Positions 18,014 through 28,001 of a stretch of DNA of 64,000 nucleotides are shown piece by piece. Below the pieces are notes generated by a model. The model worked only from the letters and a program-made list of their open reading frames with translations. It searched no databases and had not been told where the DNA came from. This DNA is from JAGRGG01 sp965217265 (GTDB lineage: Bacteria; Pseudomonadota; Alphaproteobacteria; Geminicoccales; Geminicoccaceae), in assembly GCA_965217265.1 (NCBI GenBank), contig CBDCHP010000006.1, positions 76,867-140,866 on the forward strand. Direction: 5' to 3'. The stretch's first letter is position 1. Every line of letters begins with the position of its first letter. The translations under genes and the position numbers were made by a program.

Positions 18014-19030
18014 ATGGCTAAAACTGCCTATTCAACACCGATAGGAGAATATGATGTACAAGACAAAAGCAACCTTCATAAATTTCGTGATAAGCGGGAC
18101 GAATGGCTTGAATGGTTGATTGGTGATGACGAGCACGCCATTTATCGCCAGATTGGGAATATGTGCTGGAGCTACATCGTTTACCGGTTGATAAATAAGG
18201 CTGTAGGAATAACTACAGAGCGCAACAAATCAGTAGCAGTACGTAACTATGGTCTGTTCGAGTTTGCTACACTTGGCTATGTGACAACCCAATCGCTTTT
18301 CATTCGTCGGTTGGAGGAGAAAGAGGCACCAGTACGGAACCGAGAACGTCAGGTCATCTCTCTTCGACGACTTGTGGAGGATATCTGCCGTCATCAAAAC
18401 TTGTTCACACGCGAAATGTTCGTCGGGTATGACGGCGCACCTTACGATCCTGATCCGGCTCGTCAACGTTACTGGCAGCAGCTTTTTGCGAGACCAGAAG
18501 TAACAGACGCGAGAGGGGTCGTGACTTGGTCGGAACCCTATCTTAGAGCAGGACCTGATGCTTGGCGGCACGCGGAGCGTTCGCACGAAATTTTTGATCG
18601 CTTGGCGTATGTGAATCCAACCCAGAGAAAAAGATCAGATTATGTTAACAACAAAGTATTTTGTAAGCTTCAGAAGCTCATTGATGAACCGGTTATCGAA
18701 AAAGTGCGGCATCTAGCCAACAAACGCATTACGCATTCGGCTGATGCTTTCTCACGTTCAAAAGCTGATTATCAACTCAACGGCATCAGCTTCAACGATG
18801 TGGATAACGTCCATCGTGCATTAATCACGGCCGCGGGCTTCATTGCATCGACGTTGCTCTGCGAAACTAACCTCGCACCCGTTCCGCGTCCGCAGTCCAA
18901 CATGTTCGAGCATCTCGAAACAAGCGGTCTAGATGAGCAAGATTTCACTCGGCTTAGACGATTGGCAAACGCTCTGGCAGAGCGACGCGAACGCTGGGCA
19001 CAAAGTGGCTTACAGGATTTAGCTCAGTAA
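18014..19030 (+). CDS. Accessory hypothetical protein, possibly HEPN/AbiU2-like
   Basis: A 338-residue soluble protein with a clear ribosome site (AGGAGA 7 bp before ATG). Codon use is markedly less GC-rich than in neighbours, suggesting transfer. No family is certain. The C-terminal helical segment VRHLANKRITHSADAF resembles the Arg...His core of AbiU2/HEPN-like proteins, where the pattern is usually RDKxxAH; here the Arg position appears to be Ala, so RNase activity cannot be assumed. It stands alone between era and an antiporter gene, the pattern of a single-gene defence islet, but that is inference. Confidence 0.7.
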   Translation: MAKTAYSTPIGEYDVQDKSNLHKFRDKRDEWLEWLIGDDEHAIYRQIGNMCWSYIVYRLINKAVGITTERNKSVAVRNYGLFEFATLGYVTTQSLFIRRLEEKEAPVRNRERQVISLRRLVEDICRHQNLFTREMFVGYDGAPYDPDPARQRYWQQLFARPEVTDARGVVTWSEPYLRAGPDAWRHAERSHEIFDRLAYVNPTQRKRSDYVNNKVFCKLQKLIDEPVIEKVRHLANKRITHSADAFSRSKADYQLNGISFNDVDNVHRALITAAGFIASTLLCETNLAPVPRPQSNMFEHLETSGLDEQDFTRLRRLANALAERRERWAQSGLQDLAQ

Positions 19031-19116
19031 CCGTTACCTGTAGGAAGACCAACGTCGGCGGCGCAAATTTATGGCTGCATGATCGACACCAATCGTGTCA
19101 CCTGAGCCCGGCCACC

Positions 19117-19146
19117 CTGGATCCCCGATCAAGTCGGGGGTGACAG
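19117..19146. repeat. REP-like palindrome, unit 1 of an inverted pair
   Basis: CTGGATCCCCGATCAAGTCG followed by GGGGTGACAG; it can form a GC-rich stem. The reverse complement of 19171-19198 has the same pattern, so the pair is head-to-head. Confidence 0.65.
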
Positions 19147-19170
19147 TTGGGAAAGTCTGAGCGCCCTGTT

Positions 19171-19198
19171 GTCATCCCGCACTTGATGCGGGGTCCAG
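19171..19198. repeat. REP-like palindrome, unit 2 of an inverted pair
   Basis: GTCATCCCGC ACTTGAT GCGGGGTCCAG, an inverted relative of 19117-19146. It sits immediately beyond the stop of the antiporter gene and could stop transcription or protect the 3' end, but it has no T-run. Confidence 0.65.
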
Positions 19199-19199
19199 A

Positions 19200-20468
<1,269 letters not shown>

Positions 20469-20509
20469 GAGGGCTCTCGGGTTTTGCGAAGACGTTGCGA
20501 ATCGTGCGC

Positions 20510-21109
20510 CTATGAACCGGTGTTCGGCGCGTCGGTTGCCCGCGCCCGCGTCGTCTCGTCGAGGATCGCCCGGATCGCCGCCAAGAGCCGGTGCGCCGAG
20601 GTACGCTCCTGCCCGTAAGTGAGGTTGAAGCCGTAATCGAAGCCGACCGGGTTGCGGCCCGCGTTGTGCTGCAAGATCGTCTCCAGCTTGTCGAGGCCCC
20701 TGGCCGCCACCGCCTCGGGCGAGGCTGCAGCGGCGTACTCGTCCCAAAGGGCCAGGATCTCGTCGCGGGCCGCTGGGTCGAGCGGCAGCGTCAGCGTCAC
20801 GAGGTCGGCCCGCTCGCGCGCCTGCCTACCGTCGTCCGCCCGTTGTAGCACGGCCGGCACGTCGCCGCTTATCGCCTCGCCCAGGTCGTGGACGAGGCAG
20901 ATCTTCAACAGCTTGAGGGGATCGACGCCTTCAAAGCCCTCGGCGAAGACGAGCGCCATCAGGCACAAGCGCCACGTGTGCTCGGCCGTGCTCTCCTGCC
21001 GCCCGCCCGCGGTGTGGGCGCTGCGCAGCGTGTCCTTCAGCCCTCCGGCCGCGTCGAGGAAGGCAAGCCTGCCCCTGATCTTGTCTTCGCCCAAGGCGAC
21101 GATCCTCAC
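20510..21109 (-). CDS. HD-domain hydrolase (YfbR/HDDC2-like)
   Basis: 199 residues beginning at GTG 21109. It has the metal-binding HD pattern: TAEHTWRLCLMALVF (first His), CLVHDLGEAISGD (His-Asp) and GLDKLETILQHN (distal Asp). Relatives are nucleoside 5'-monophosphatases. The start overlaps the end of the preceding small gene (stop at 21111), so they are co-transcribed. Confidence 0.88.
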   Translation of the reverse strand: MRIVALGEDKIRGRLAFLDAAGGLKDTLRSAHTAGGRQESTAEHTWRLCLMALVFAEGFEGVDPLKLLKICLVHDLGEAISGDVPAVLQRADDGRQARERADLVTLTLPLDPAARDEILALWDEYAAAASPEAVAARGLDKLETILQHNAGRNPVGFDYGFNLTYGQERTSAHRLLAAIRAILDETTRARATDAPNTGS

Positions 21110-21110
21110 G

Positions 21111-21335
21111 TCATGGGTCGGCCGAGGCGCGGCAGTCGCCGACGGCGCCCTGGCGCAGGACCATCGCCTCCTCGCCGCCGATCTCGCCCGCCGCCTGCCG
21201 CCGCTCGATCACGGCCGAGGCGTCGGCCAAGCAGGCGGCGAGATCGCCGCCGGCCGTTGGCCGCTCCTCGGGCAGGGTCCGCCAGATGCCATACGCGCAG
21301 GCGAGGAAGACGAGGAGCGCCAGGACACGCGACAA
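21111..21335 (-). CDS. Small membrane-anchored hypothetical protein
   Basis: About 74 residues from TTG 21335: one hydrophobic segment (RVLALLVFLACAYGIW) then a short soluble tail (ACLADASAVIERRQAAGE) with two cysteines. No family recognised. It is packed between DUF6494 (8 bp) and the HD gene (overlapping), which supports its reality. The start codon is uncertain. Confidence 0.6.
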   Translation of the reverse strand: MSRVLALLVFLACAYGIWRTLPEERPTAGGDLAACLADASAVIERRQAAGEIGGEEAMVLRQGAVGDCRASADP

Positions 21336-21343
21336 GGGGCCTT

Positions 21344-21550
21344 CTATTCCAGCTCGATCGCGCCGTCGATCTCGGTGTCGAGGCCAACCTCGGGCAGCGT
21401 CAGCCGCACCTTCGCCTTGAGCGGGACGGACGGATCGACGCGGCCCGCCTCCACCGCCTCGCGCACGGCGGCCTCGATCTCGCGCTGCGAGGTGACGCCG
21501 ACCTTCTTTAGATACTTGCGCAGGCTCATGTTCAAGATTTCCTCGTTCAT
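21344..21550 (-). CDS. DUF6494 family protein
   Basis: A 68-residue protein with the DUF6494 pattern MNEEILNMSLRKYLKKVGV, then SQREIEAAVREAVEAG and a C-terminal strand region GLDTEIDGAIELE. A purine-rich GGAGAAAA ribosome site precedes the ATG. Function unknown. It lies 23 bp after the DUF6352 gene in a cluster that I recall from other alphaproteobacteria. Confidence 0.85.
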   Translation of the reverse strand: MNEEILNMSLRKYLKKVGVTSQREIEAAVREAVEAGRVDPSVPLKAKVRLTLPEVGLDTEIDGAIELE

Positions 21551-21573
21551 CGGGTTTTCTCCTATAGTTGTGG

Positions 21574-22581
21574 TCAGGTCGGGGGGCTGAGCGGCAGGTT
21601 GACCAGCAGGTTCTGCGGTTTGAAGCGTACATCGCCCGTGGCGGTCGTGGCGAGACCGAGATAGACTGGCTTGCCCGCCATCGACGGCAGGACGGACACG
21701 GGCTCGGCGAAATCGAGGCGAAACAGAGCGATGATGCGGGCAAGCTCGTGCTCGGGCACGGTCTCGCCCTCGTAGAGACGGTTGAGGATGTCACTCGACG
21801 AGGGGTCGAGGCCCGTATGCCAGGACCAGTGCTTATCCCGGATCGAGCCGGTCGGCTGGATACGGGTCCGCACGGCCAGCATGTGCTCGACCCAGCGCTC
21901 CAGGACGCGGGCGAGCGCGTCGAGCCCCTCGCCGCCGAACGTGAGGTCGAGGACGAAGTCGAAGCGGTCCGAACGGTCGAGATAGCCGGGCGCCGTCGCC
22001 GGCGTCAGCACGTCCAGGGTGACGTCGAAGGTGTCCCCGCCGGCCTCGGCCGCGAGTTGCAGGAGGCCGGGCCCGGCGCCCCGGCGCAGGTCGAGCGTGT
22101 CGGCGTCGGCCAGCCTAGGGGTTCCCTCGGCGACGTTTCCCTTTTGCGGCCGGAACAGGAGTTCGGCCGCCCGGCAGCGAAAGGGGTCGGGATCGTCCTC
22201 CAGGATCCCGTGCAGGATCGCGTGGACGACGTGGTCGAGGAAGAGGACGGGGAGCGTCGGTGCTTGGCCGCGGGCGAAGGCGAGGTAGGCGGTCTCCAGC
22301 GTGCCGTGCGCCAGCAGGACGTCGCGAAAGCGGGCGAAGACGTCGTAGTTCTCGCGCGCGTCCGGGTCGCGCAAGCCGACGAGTGCCACCGGCGTGATCG
22401 GCCGGCGCGGGTCGTCGAGCAGCGCCGCGTGTAGGGCGCGCTCCGCATCGCAACTCTCCTCGATCGGCCGCAGCTCCGGCCGCAGCAGGTAGGCGCACAG
22501 CCAGCCGTCGGTGACGGCGAGCCGGCCGTCCTGGTCGCGCTGCAGGAGGGCGCGGCCGCTCGTGCGCCACAGGCCGCTCAA
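21574..22581 (-). CDS. DUF6352 family protein
   Basis: 335 residues from TTG 22581 (LSGLWRTSGRALLQRD). Segments such as VTDGWLCAYLLRPEL, CDAERALHAALLDDP and HWSWHTGLDPSSSDILNRLY characterise this uncharacterised alphaproteobacterial family. The TTG overlaps the stop of the ligase-like gene as TTGA, so translation is coupled. No catalytic motif is evident. Confidence 0.85.
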   Translation of the reverse strand: MSGLWRTSGRALLQRDQDGRLAVTDGWLCAYLLRPELRPIEESCDAERALHAALLDDPRRPITPVALVGLRDPDARENYDVFARFRDVLLAHGTLETAYLAFARGQAPTLPVLFLDHVVHAILHGILEDDPDPFRCRAAELLFRPQKGNVAEGTPRLADADTLDLRRGAGPGLLQLAAEAGGDTFDVTLDVLTPATAPGYLDRSDRFDFVLDLTFGGEGLDALARVLERWVEHMLAVRTRIQPTGSIRDKHWSWHTGLDPSSSDILNRLYEGETVPEHELARIIALFRLDFAEPVSVLPSMAGKPVYLGLATTATGDVRFKPQNLLVNLPLSPPT

Positions 22582-23138
22582 GGCAGCGGCCCCGGACGGT
22601 CCAGGGTGATGGCGCGCAGGTGGCCGGCGAACGCCCCGACGCCGTCGATCTCGAAGGCGTCGGCGAGCGGCAGGAGGTGGCGGCAAAAGGCGGTGAGCAG
22701 GGCGCTGGCCTCAACCCCTTCCGCCCCGGCCCCGGCGAGCGTCACGGCCGACGGCGGTCCTCGCAGCGGCACGTCCAAGCCGAGCGCCAGCCACGCCGGC
22801 CGCGACCCATCCGCGGCGACGACGGCAAGTTCACATAAGTATGCCCCGTCGAGCAGCAGCGCGCGGGGAGGGTGCAGGTGCAAGGGCACCCCCGGCGGCA
22901 GGCAGGCCGCGACCGCGCGGTAGAGGGCGAGTAGCGCCGGGTCGACGAAGGCGAGCGCCGCTTCCCTGTCACGTTCAGGCACGAGGACGAGGGCGGCGTC
23001 GAGCCGGTCAAGCCGGGGGCACCAAGACAGCCGCCCGTGCTCCGGGCAAGCGGCGGCATGGGCCAGCGCGTCTGCCAGGGCGGGGCGGTCGCCGTCGAGG
23101 ACGACGGGCCTGAAGGGCGGCGGAAGGGACAAGGACAT
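22578..23138 (-). CDS. Biotin/lipoate--protein ligase family protein
   Basis: 186 residues from ATG 23138 (MSLSLPPPFRPVVLDGD). It resembles the shortened biotin/lipoate A/B ligase family found in alphaproteobacteria (GRLSWCPRLDRLDAALVLVP, HPPRALLLDGAYLCELAV, PAWLALGLDVPL). The canonical biotinyl-AMP loop is not obvious, so activity is uncertain. First gene of the minus-strand cluster that runs through DUF6352 and DUF6494 to the antiporter. Confidence 0.82.
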   Translation of the reverse strand: MSLSLPPPFRPVVLDGDRPALADALAHAAACPEHGRLSWCPRLDRLDAALVLVPERDREAALAFVDPALLALYRAVAACLPPGVPLHLHPPRALLLDGAYLCELAVVAADGSRPAWLALGLDVPLRGPPSAVTLAGAGAEGVEASALLTAFCRHLLPLADAFEIDGVGAFAGHLRAITLDRPGPLP

Positions 23139-23229
23139 GGGGCTGCGGGTCCAACCTGATCGAGCCCGACTTATCCAGCCCGAACGCCCGCTTGGCAACA
23201 GGCGGTAGGTCTCGGTCTGACTCGGTAGG

Positions 23230-23369
23230 AACGCTTCGCGTGCGCTGCCGCGCGGGCTTTCCCTTTTTCTTTTTAAACTTTTGTTGGGGACTGGCCTGAG
23301 CGTTTGAGCCAGCCCCGGCCAAAGTTGCAAAAAAAGAAGAGAGACCCCGCGCCAGCGGACACGGAGCGT
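23230..23369. repeat. Hairpin element, complete copy
   Basis: Left tip AACGCTTCGCGTGCGCTG, then a T-rich arm, the centre TGGCCTGAGCGTTTGAGCCA, and a right arm AAAGTTGCAAAAAAAGAAG ending GGAGCGT. It lies between two minus-strand genes, just past the stop of the secreted protein gene and upstream of the ligase-like gene, so it probably terminates the former. Confidence 0.75.
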
Positions 23370-23379
23370 GCCCTGGATG

Positions 23380-23694
23380 TCAGGCCTTCGGATCGTCAGG
23401 GCGGGGCGACGACGTCCGCTGTTCCCAGTGCTTGCCGGCCGCGAGGATGCAGGTGCGGCCGGAGGGCTGCACGCTGACGACCGTCCAGGTCGCCTTGTCG
23501 TTCGTGGCGAAGACCTGCAGCACGTCGCCGTTGGTCTGCACGCCGAGCGAGAGCGACGCCTCTTGGTATTTGCGACCCAGGACCTCGACGATGTCCTTGT
23601 ATTCGTGGCAGGGGGACAAGGGCGCCCCGGCCGCCGCGAGGGTCGGGACCGCGAGGGCGAGGACGACGATCGGGGCCATGAGAAAACGTGACAT
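23380..23694 (-). CDS. Small secreted hypothetical protein
   Basis: 104 residues from ATG 23694. A Sec signal peptide (RFLMAPIVVLALAVPTLAAA) precedes a short periplasmic domain with two cysteines (SPCHEYKDIVEVLGRKY and PSGRTCILAAGKHW) that could form a disulfide. The pattern, a Tyr-Gln/Glu helix then a WTVV strand and Gly-x-x-Cys, is common in small uncharacterised alphaproteobacterial periplasmic proteins. Function unknown. Confidence 0.78.
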   Translation of the reverse strand: MSRFLMAPIVVLALAVPTLAAAGAPLSPCHEYKDIVEVLGRKYQEASLSLGVQTNGDVLQVFATNDKATWTVVSVQPSGRTCILAAGKHWEQRTSSPRPDDPKA

Positions 23695-23764
23695 CTGCCA
23701 TCTCCGTCGGTGTTGGCGCCCATGATGCCCGGGTGTGGTTAACAAGACTTGAACGATGGGCGGC

Positions 23765-24244
23765 TTAATTCTCGTCCGGCAGCGGCAGGGCGGTGTCGTA
23801 CTTGACCTCGCGCAGGGTGAAGCTCGACTTGACGTGGACGACGCCGGGGATGCGAAAGATGCACTCGTTCAACAGCCGGTCGTAGGCGCGGATGCTCGGC
23901 ACATGGACCTTCAAGATGAAGTCGCTGTCGCCGGTGATGGCGTAGCACTCGACGATCTCGGGCCGGTCGCGCACAGCGGCCTCGAAGGCGGCGAGCGTCT
24001 CGCGGTTGTGCATTTCTAGGTTGATCGTCGTGAAGACGCACTCGGGCACGCCCGCCTTGTCGGGGTCGAGCAGGGCGGCGTAGCGGCGGATCAGGCCCGA
24101 GGCCTCCATCTCGCGCACCCGCCGCCAGACGGGGGAGGGCGAGGAGTTCACCCGCGCCGCGAGTTCCTGGTTGGTCAGCCGGCCTTCTCTTTGCAGCGCG
24201 TCAAGGATCTTGCGCTGCAACGGGTCGTCCGCCTTGCCGGTCAT
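23765..24244 (-). CDS. Lrp/AsnC family transcriptional regulator
   Basis: A 159-residue regulator from ATG 24244 (MTGKADDPLQRKIL). It has an N-terminal helix-turn-helix (TNQELAARVNSSPSPVWRRVREMEASGLI) and a C-terminal RAM ligand-binding domain (VECYAITGDSDFILKVHV). Divergent from the indolepyruvate oxidoreductase gene, whose promoter it likely controls, as Lrp-type regulators often do for amino-acid catabolism. Confidence 0.92.
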   Translation of the reverse strand: MTGKADDPLQRKILDALQREGRLTNQELAARVNSSPSPVWRRVREMEASGLIRRYAALLDPDKAGVPECVFTTINLEMHNRETLAAFEAAVRDRPEIVECYAITGDSDFILKVHVPSIRAYDRLLNECIFRIPGVVHVKSSFTLREVKYDTALPLPDEN

Positions 24245-24385
24245 GCCGCAAGAACCTTTCTCGTTAACGGGCAAAAACGAAAAGGACTTGCGCAAAGACT
24301 AGCCGCCGCGGCCCGCTTAGCAAGCACCTTGCGCCCGGCCCAGGGTAGAATTCAGCTTATGATAACGAATGTACGGGGAGCGCCG
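24245..24385. promoter_or_regulatory. Divergent promoter region of the Lrp-type regulator and indolepyruvate oxidoreductase
   Basis: This 141-bp spacer must hold both promoters. It contains the perfect palindrome TTGCGCAA at 24288-24295 and an AT-richer stretch with TCGTTAACG at about 24261. These are plausible regulator sites but no consensus is proven. A GGGGAG ribosome site precedes ATG 24386. Confidence 0.45.
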
Positions 24386-27300
24386 ATGATGGCGGTCAAG
24401 AACCAGGGCTATCGTCTTGACGACGCCTACACGCGCGAGACCGGCGCTGTCTACCTCACCGGCACAGGGGCGCTGATCCGGCTGTTGCTGACGCAGCGGC
24501 GCGTGGACCGCGCGGCGGGCCTGACGACGAACGGCTTCGTCTCGGGCTACCGCGGCTCGCCGCTCGCCGGGCTCGACCGCGCGATGGGCGGCGCGCGCGG
24601 CTTTTTGCAGGCGAACGGCATTCATTTCCAGCCGGGGCTGAACGAGGCGCTGGCCGCGACCGCCGTCATGGGCTCGCAGCAGGTGGAGGCGTTCGGCAAG
24701 GCCAAGGTCGACGGCGTCTTCGGCCTTTGGTACGGCAAGGGGCCGGGGGTCGACTGGGCCGGCGACGCCATCCGCCACGGCCACGCCTACGGCACCTCGA
24801 AGCACGGCGGCGTGCTCCTCGTCGCCGGCGACGACCACGGTGCCATGTCCTCGACGATGGCGCACAACAGCGACGAGACCCTGGTCGCTTGGCACATCCC
24901 CGTCCTCAATCCCGCCAACATCGCCGACTACCTCGACCTCGGCCTCTACGGCTACGCGCTGTCGCGCTTCAGCGGCGGCTGGGTCGGCTTCAAGGCGATC
25001 AGCGAGGTGGTCGAGGGGGCGGCGCGGGTCGTGCTGCCGGACCGGCTGTCGAGCTTCGTCGAGCCCGCCGGCGCCCCGGAGGCACCCGGCGGGGTTCACT
25101 TTCGCTTCCTCGACCCGCCGAGCGTGGCGATCGAGGAGCGCTTGCACGTCAAGGCCGAGCGCGCCCGGATGTTCGGGGCGGCGAACCGCGTCGATCGGAT
25201 GATCGCCGACCCGGTCAAGGCGCGCTTAGGGATCGTCACGGTCGGCAAGGCGCACGGCGACACGATGGAGGCGCTGCGGCGCTTGGGCTTCGCCGACGCG
25301 GGGGCGATCGCCGGCCTGGGCGTGCGGCTGATCCGGGTGCGGCAGAGTTGGCCGCTCGACCGGGAGGGAATGCGCGCCTTCGCGCGCGGGCTGGAGACGA
25401 TCCTCGTCGTCGAGGAGAAGCGGCCGCTGGTCGAAGGGCAGTTGCGCGACCTCCTCTACGGCACCGCCGACGCGCCTTTGATCCTCGGCAAGACCGACGG
25501 GCGAGGGGGGACGCTGCTCCCGGCCCACGGCGAACTCAGGCCGCACCGGCTCTTGGACGTCCTGGCGCCGCTGTTGGAGCGGGCGGCACCGGGCCTCGAC
25601 CTCGACGATCGCCGGCGAGGGCTCAAGACGCCGCCGGTCCCGGCGGTGGATCGGGTGCGCACGCCCTATTTCTGCGCCGGCTGCCCGCATTCGAGTTCGA
25701 CCAAGCTGCCCGAGGGCAGCCGCGCGTTCGGCGGCATCGGCTGCCATATCATGGCGGCTTGGATGGACCGCGGCACGATCGGCACGACCCACATGGGCGG
25801 CGAGGGCACCAACTGGCTCGGCCTCGCGCCCTTCACCGAGCACCGCCACGTCTTCCAGAACTTAGGCGACGGCACCTACTTCCACTCGGGCTCGATCGCC
25901 GTTCGCGCCGCCGTCGCGGCCAAGGCGCGGATCACCTTCAAGATCCTGTTCAACGACGCCGTGGCGATGACCGGCGGGCAGGCGCACGACGGCCCCTTGA
26001 ACGTGCCGCGGATCACGCGGCAGATGTGGGCCGAGGGCGTCGAGCGGATCGCCATCGTCGGCGACGACATCGCCAAGTACGAGGACGCGAGCGACCTCGC
26101 CCCCGGCACGACGCTGCACGACCGCGCGGGTCTCCTCGACGTCGAGACGTCCTTGCGCGACTATGATGGCGTCAGCGTTCTCGTCTATGATCAGACCTGC
26201 GCCGCCGAGAAGCGCCGTCGGCGCAAGCGCGGCACCGTGCCCGACCCGAACCGGCGGCTGGTCATCAACGAGGCGGTCTGCGAGGGCTGCGGCGACTGCT
26301 CGGTGAAGTCGAACTGCGTCGCGATCGTGCCCAAGGCCACCGAGTTCGGCGTCAAGCGGCAGGTTGATCCTTCCGCCTGCAACAAGGACGAGACCTGCCT
26401 GGAGGGCTTTTGCCCGAGCTTCGTCGCGGTCGAGGGCGCGACGCCGCGGACGGCGAAGGGGCGTTTGGCCTTGGGCGACTTGGCGACGCGGCTGGAGCGC
26501 CACGGCGGGCCGCATCTGCCGGCACCCGTGCCGACCTTCGAGGCGCTGGTCGCCGGGATCGGCGGCACGGGCGTCTTGACGGTGGGCGCCGTGCTCGGCA
26601 TGGCGGCGCACCTGGAGGGCCTCGCCGTCTCCGTCCTCGACTTCACCGGCCTCGCGCAGAAGAACGGCGCCGTCTTGAGCCACGTTCGCGTCGCGGCCGA
26701 GCCCAACCTCTTGCACCAGGGGCGGATCGAGCCGGGTGCGGCCGACCTCGTCATCGCCGCCGACGCGCTGGTGGCGGCCTCGAACGACGCGCTCGCCGCC
26801 ATGCGCCCCGGCCGGACGCGGGTCGTGGCGAACGCCGAGGTCAAGGCGACGTCGGCCTTCGTGCGCGACCGCGACGCCGTGCCCGACACCGATCGGACCC
26901 TGGCCCTGATCGCTAGTCGAGTGGGGGCCGAGCGGCTGGAGAAGCTCGATGCGGCGGGGCTCGCGGCGGCGGCGTTCGGCGACGCGGTCTATGCCAACGT
27001 CCTGCTGCTCGGCCACGCTTGGCAGCGCGGGCGTCTTCCCGTCTCGTGCGAGGCGATCGAGGCGGCGATCCGGCTGAACGGGGCCGCGGTCGAGACCAAC
27101 CTCGCCGCGTTCGCCGCCGGGCGCCTGCTCGCGGCCGAGCCCGACTTCGCCGCCGAGTTGCTGCCGAAGAAGGTCGAATCCGCGACGGGCCTGGGCGAGG
27201 CGGTCGAGCGCCGCCGCGCCTACCTCAAAGCCTATCAGGATGAGGCCTACGCCGCCGACTATGTTGCGGCGGTCGAGCGCGCCCGCCGGCGCGAGGCCGA

Positions 27301-27850
27301 GGTGATGGGGCAGGGCGAGACGCGCCTAACGCTCGCGGTCGCGCGCAACCTGTTCAAGCTGATGGCGGTGAAGGACGAGTACGAGGTGGCGCGGCTGTTC
27401 ACCGACGGCGCCTTCAAGCACCAGTTGGACGCCGCCTTCGAGCCCGGCTACAAGGTCCGCTTCTACATGGCGCCGCCGGGATCGGGGGCAAAGAAGCGCG
27501 CCTTCGGTCCCTGGCTCTGGCCGGCGCTGCGGCTCCTGGCCAAGGGCCGGCGGCTGCGCGGCACGCGGCTCGACCCGTTCGGTTGGCAGGCCGAGCGGCG
27601 GGAGGAGCGGCGGCTGCGGCACGACTACCTCGCCCTGATCGAGGGCGTCCTGGCACACTTGACGCTTGAGCGCCACGGGGCCGCAGTCGGCCTGCTCACG
27701 GCCGTCGACGCGGTGCGCGGCTTCGGCCACGTCAAGGCGGCGGCGATCAAGTCTTACGACGCCCGGCTGGAAAGCCTCTGGCGAGGCTTCGTTCAGGAAC
27801 CAACGCCCGCGCCGGCCGAATCGGCGGCACCCCTCGTCGCCGCCGATTGA
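24386..27850 (+). CDS. Indolepyruvate:ferredoxin oxidoreductase family protein (fused)
   Basis: 1154 residues that oxidatively decarboxylate aryl or branched 2-oxoacids to acyl-CoA with ferredoxin. The N-terminal pyruvate-oxidoreductase-like domain shows GFVSGYRGSPLAGLDRAM. The TPP-binding region contains YFCAGCPHSSSTKLPEGSRA. An iron-sulfur segment CEGCGDCSVKSNC follows, then the gamma-like domain with GIGGTGVLTVGAVLGMAA. ATG 24386 is preferred over 24359 because of GGGGAG upstream and the family N terminus. Full length for the fused type. Transcribed away from an Lrp/AsnC gene; a hairpin element begins at its stop. Confidence 0.93.
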   Translation: MMAVKNQGYRLDDAYTRETGAVYLTGTGALIRLLLTQRRVDRAAGLTTNGFVSGYRGSPLAGLDRAMGGARGFLQANGIHFQPGLNEALAATAVMGSQQVEAFGKAKVDGVFGLWYGKGPGVDWAGDAIRHGHAYGTSKHGGVLLVAGDDHGAMSSTMAHNSDETLVAWHIPVLNPANIADYLDLGLYGYALSRFSGGWVGFKAISEVVEGAARVVLPDRLSSFVEPAGAPEAPGGVHFRFLDPPSVAIEERLHVKAERARMFGAANRVDRMIADPVKARLGIVTVGKAHGDTMEALRRLGFADAGAIAGLGVRLIRVRQSWPLDREGMRAFARGLETILVVEEKRPLVEGQLRDLLYGTADAPLILGKTDGRGGTLLPAHGELRPHRLLDVLAPLLERAAPGLDLDDRRRGLKTPPVPAVDRVRTPYFCAGCPHSSSTKLPEGSRAFGGIGCHIMAAWMDRGTIGTTHMGGEGTNWLGLAPFTEHRHVFQNLGDGTYFHSGSIAVRAAVAAKARITFKILFNDAVAMTGGQAHDGPLNVPRITRQMWAEGVERIAIVGDDIAKYEDASDLAPGTTLHDRAGLLDVETSLRDYDGVSVLVYDQTCAAEKRRRRKRGTVPDPNRRLVINEAVCEGCGDCSVKSNCVAIVPKATEFGVKRQVDPSACNKDETCLEGFCPSFVAVEGATPRTAKGRLALGDLATRLERHGGPHLPAPVPTFEALVAGIGGTGVLTVGAVLGMAAHLEGLAVSVLDFTGLAQKNGAVLSHVRVAAEPNLLHQGRIEPGAADLVIAADALVAASNDALAAMRPGRTRVVANAEVKATSAFVRDRDAVPDTDRTLALIASRVGAERLEKLDAAGLAAAAFGDAVYANVLLLGHAWQRGRLPVSCEAIEAAIRLNGAAVETNLAAFAAGRLLAAEPDFAAELLPKKVESATGLGEAVERRRAYLKAYQDEAYAADYVAAVERARRREAEVMGQGETRLTLAVARNLFKLMAVKDEYEVARLFTDGAFKHQLDAAFEPGYKVRFYMAPPGSGAKKRAFGPWLWPALRLLAKGRRLRGTRLDPFGWQAERREERRLRHDYLALIEGVLAHLTLERHGAAVGLLTAVDAVRGFGHVKAAAIKSYDARLESLWRGFVQEPTPAPAESAAPLVAAD

Positions 27851-27852
27851 TT

Positions 27853-27997
27853 ACGCTTCGCGTGCGCTGCGCGGGGCTTTCTCTTCTTTGTTTTTGCAAA
27901 TGTTAACGGAGGTAATTGGCCTCAACGCCGAGGGCCAGCCTCGAACAAAAGCAAAAAAGAGAAAAAAGAAGACCGCGCGTCAGCGCACGCGAAGCGT
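27853..27997. repeat. Hairpin element, complete copy
   Basis: Stem GCTTCGCG / CGCGGGGC (loop TGCGCTG) followed by TTTCTCTTCTTTGTTTTT, centre TTGGCCTCAACGCCGAGG, and an A-rich right arm ending GCGCACGCGAAGCGT. It fills the space between two convergent genes, beginning 3 bp after the plus-strand stop, and can terminate transcripts from both sides. Confidence 0.8.
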
Positions 27998-28001
27998 CCT
28001 C

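Noticed and set aside
17656..18021. Overlapping small frames on both strands after era
   Set aside because: No ribosome site, no recognisable family and Arg/Ser-rich composition; treated as non-coding or degraded.
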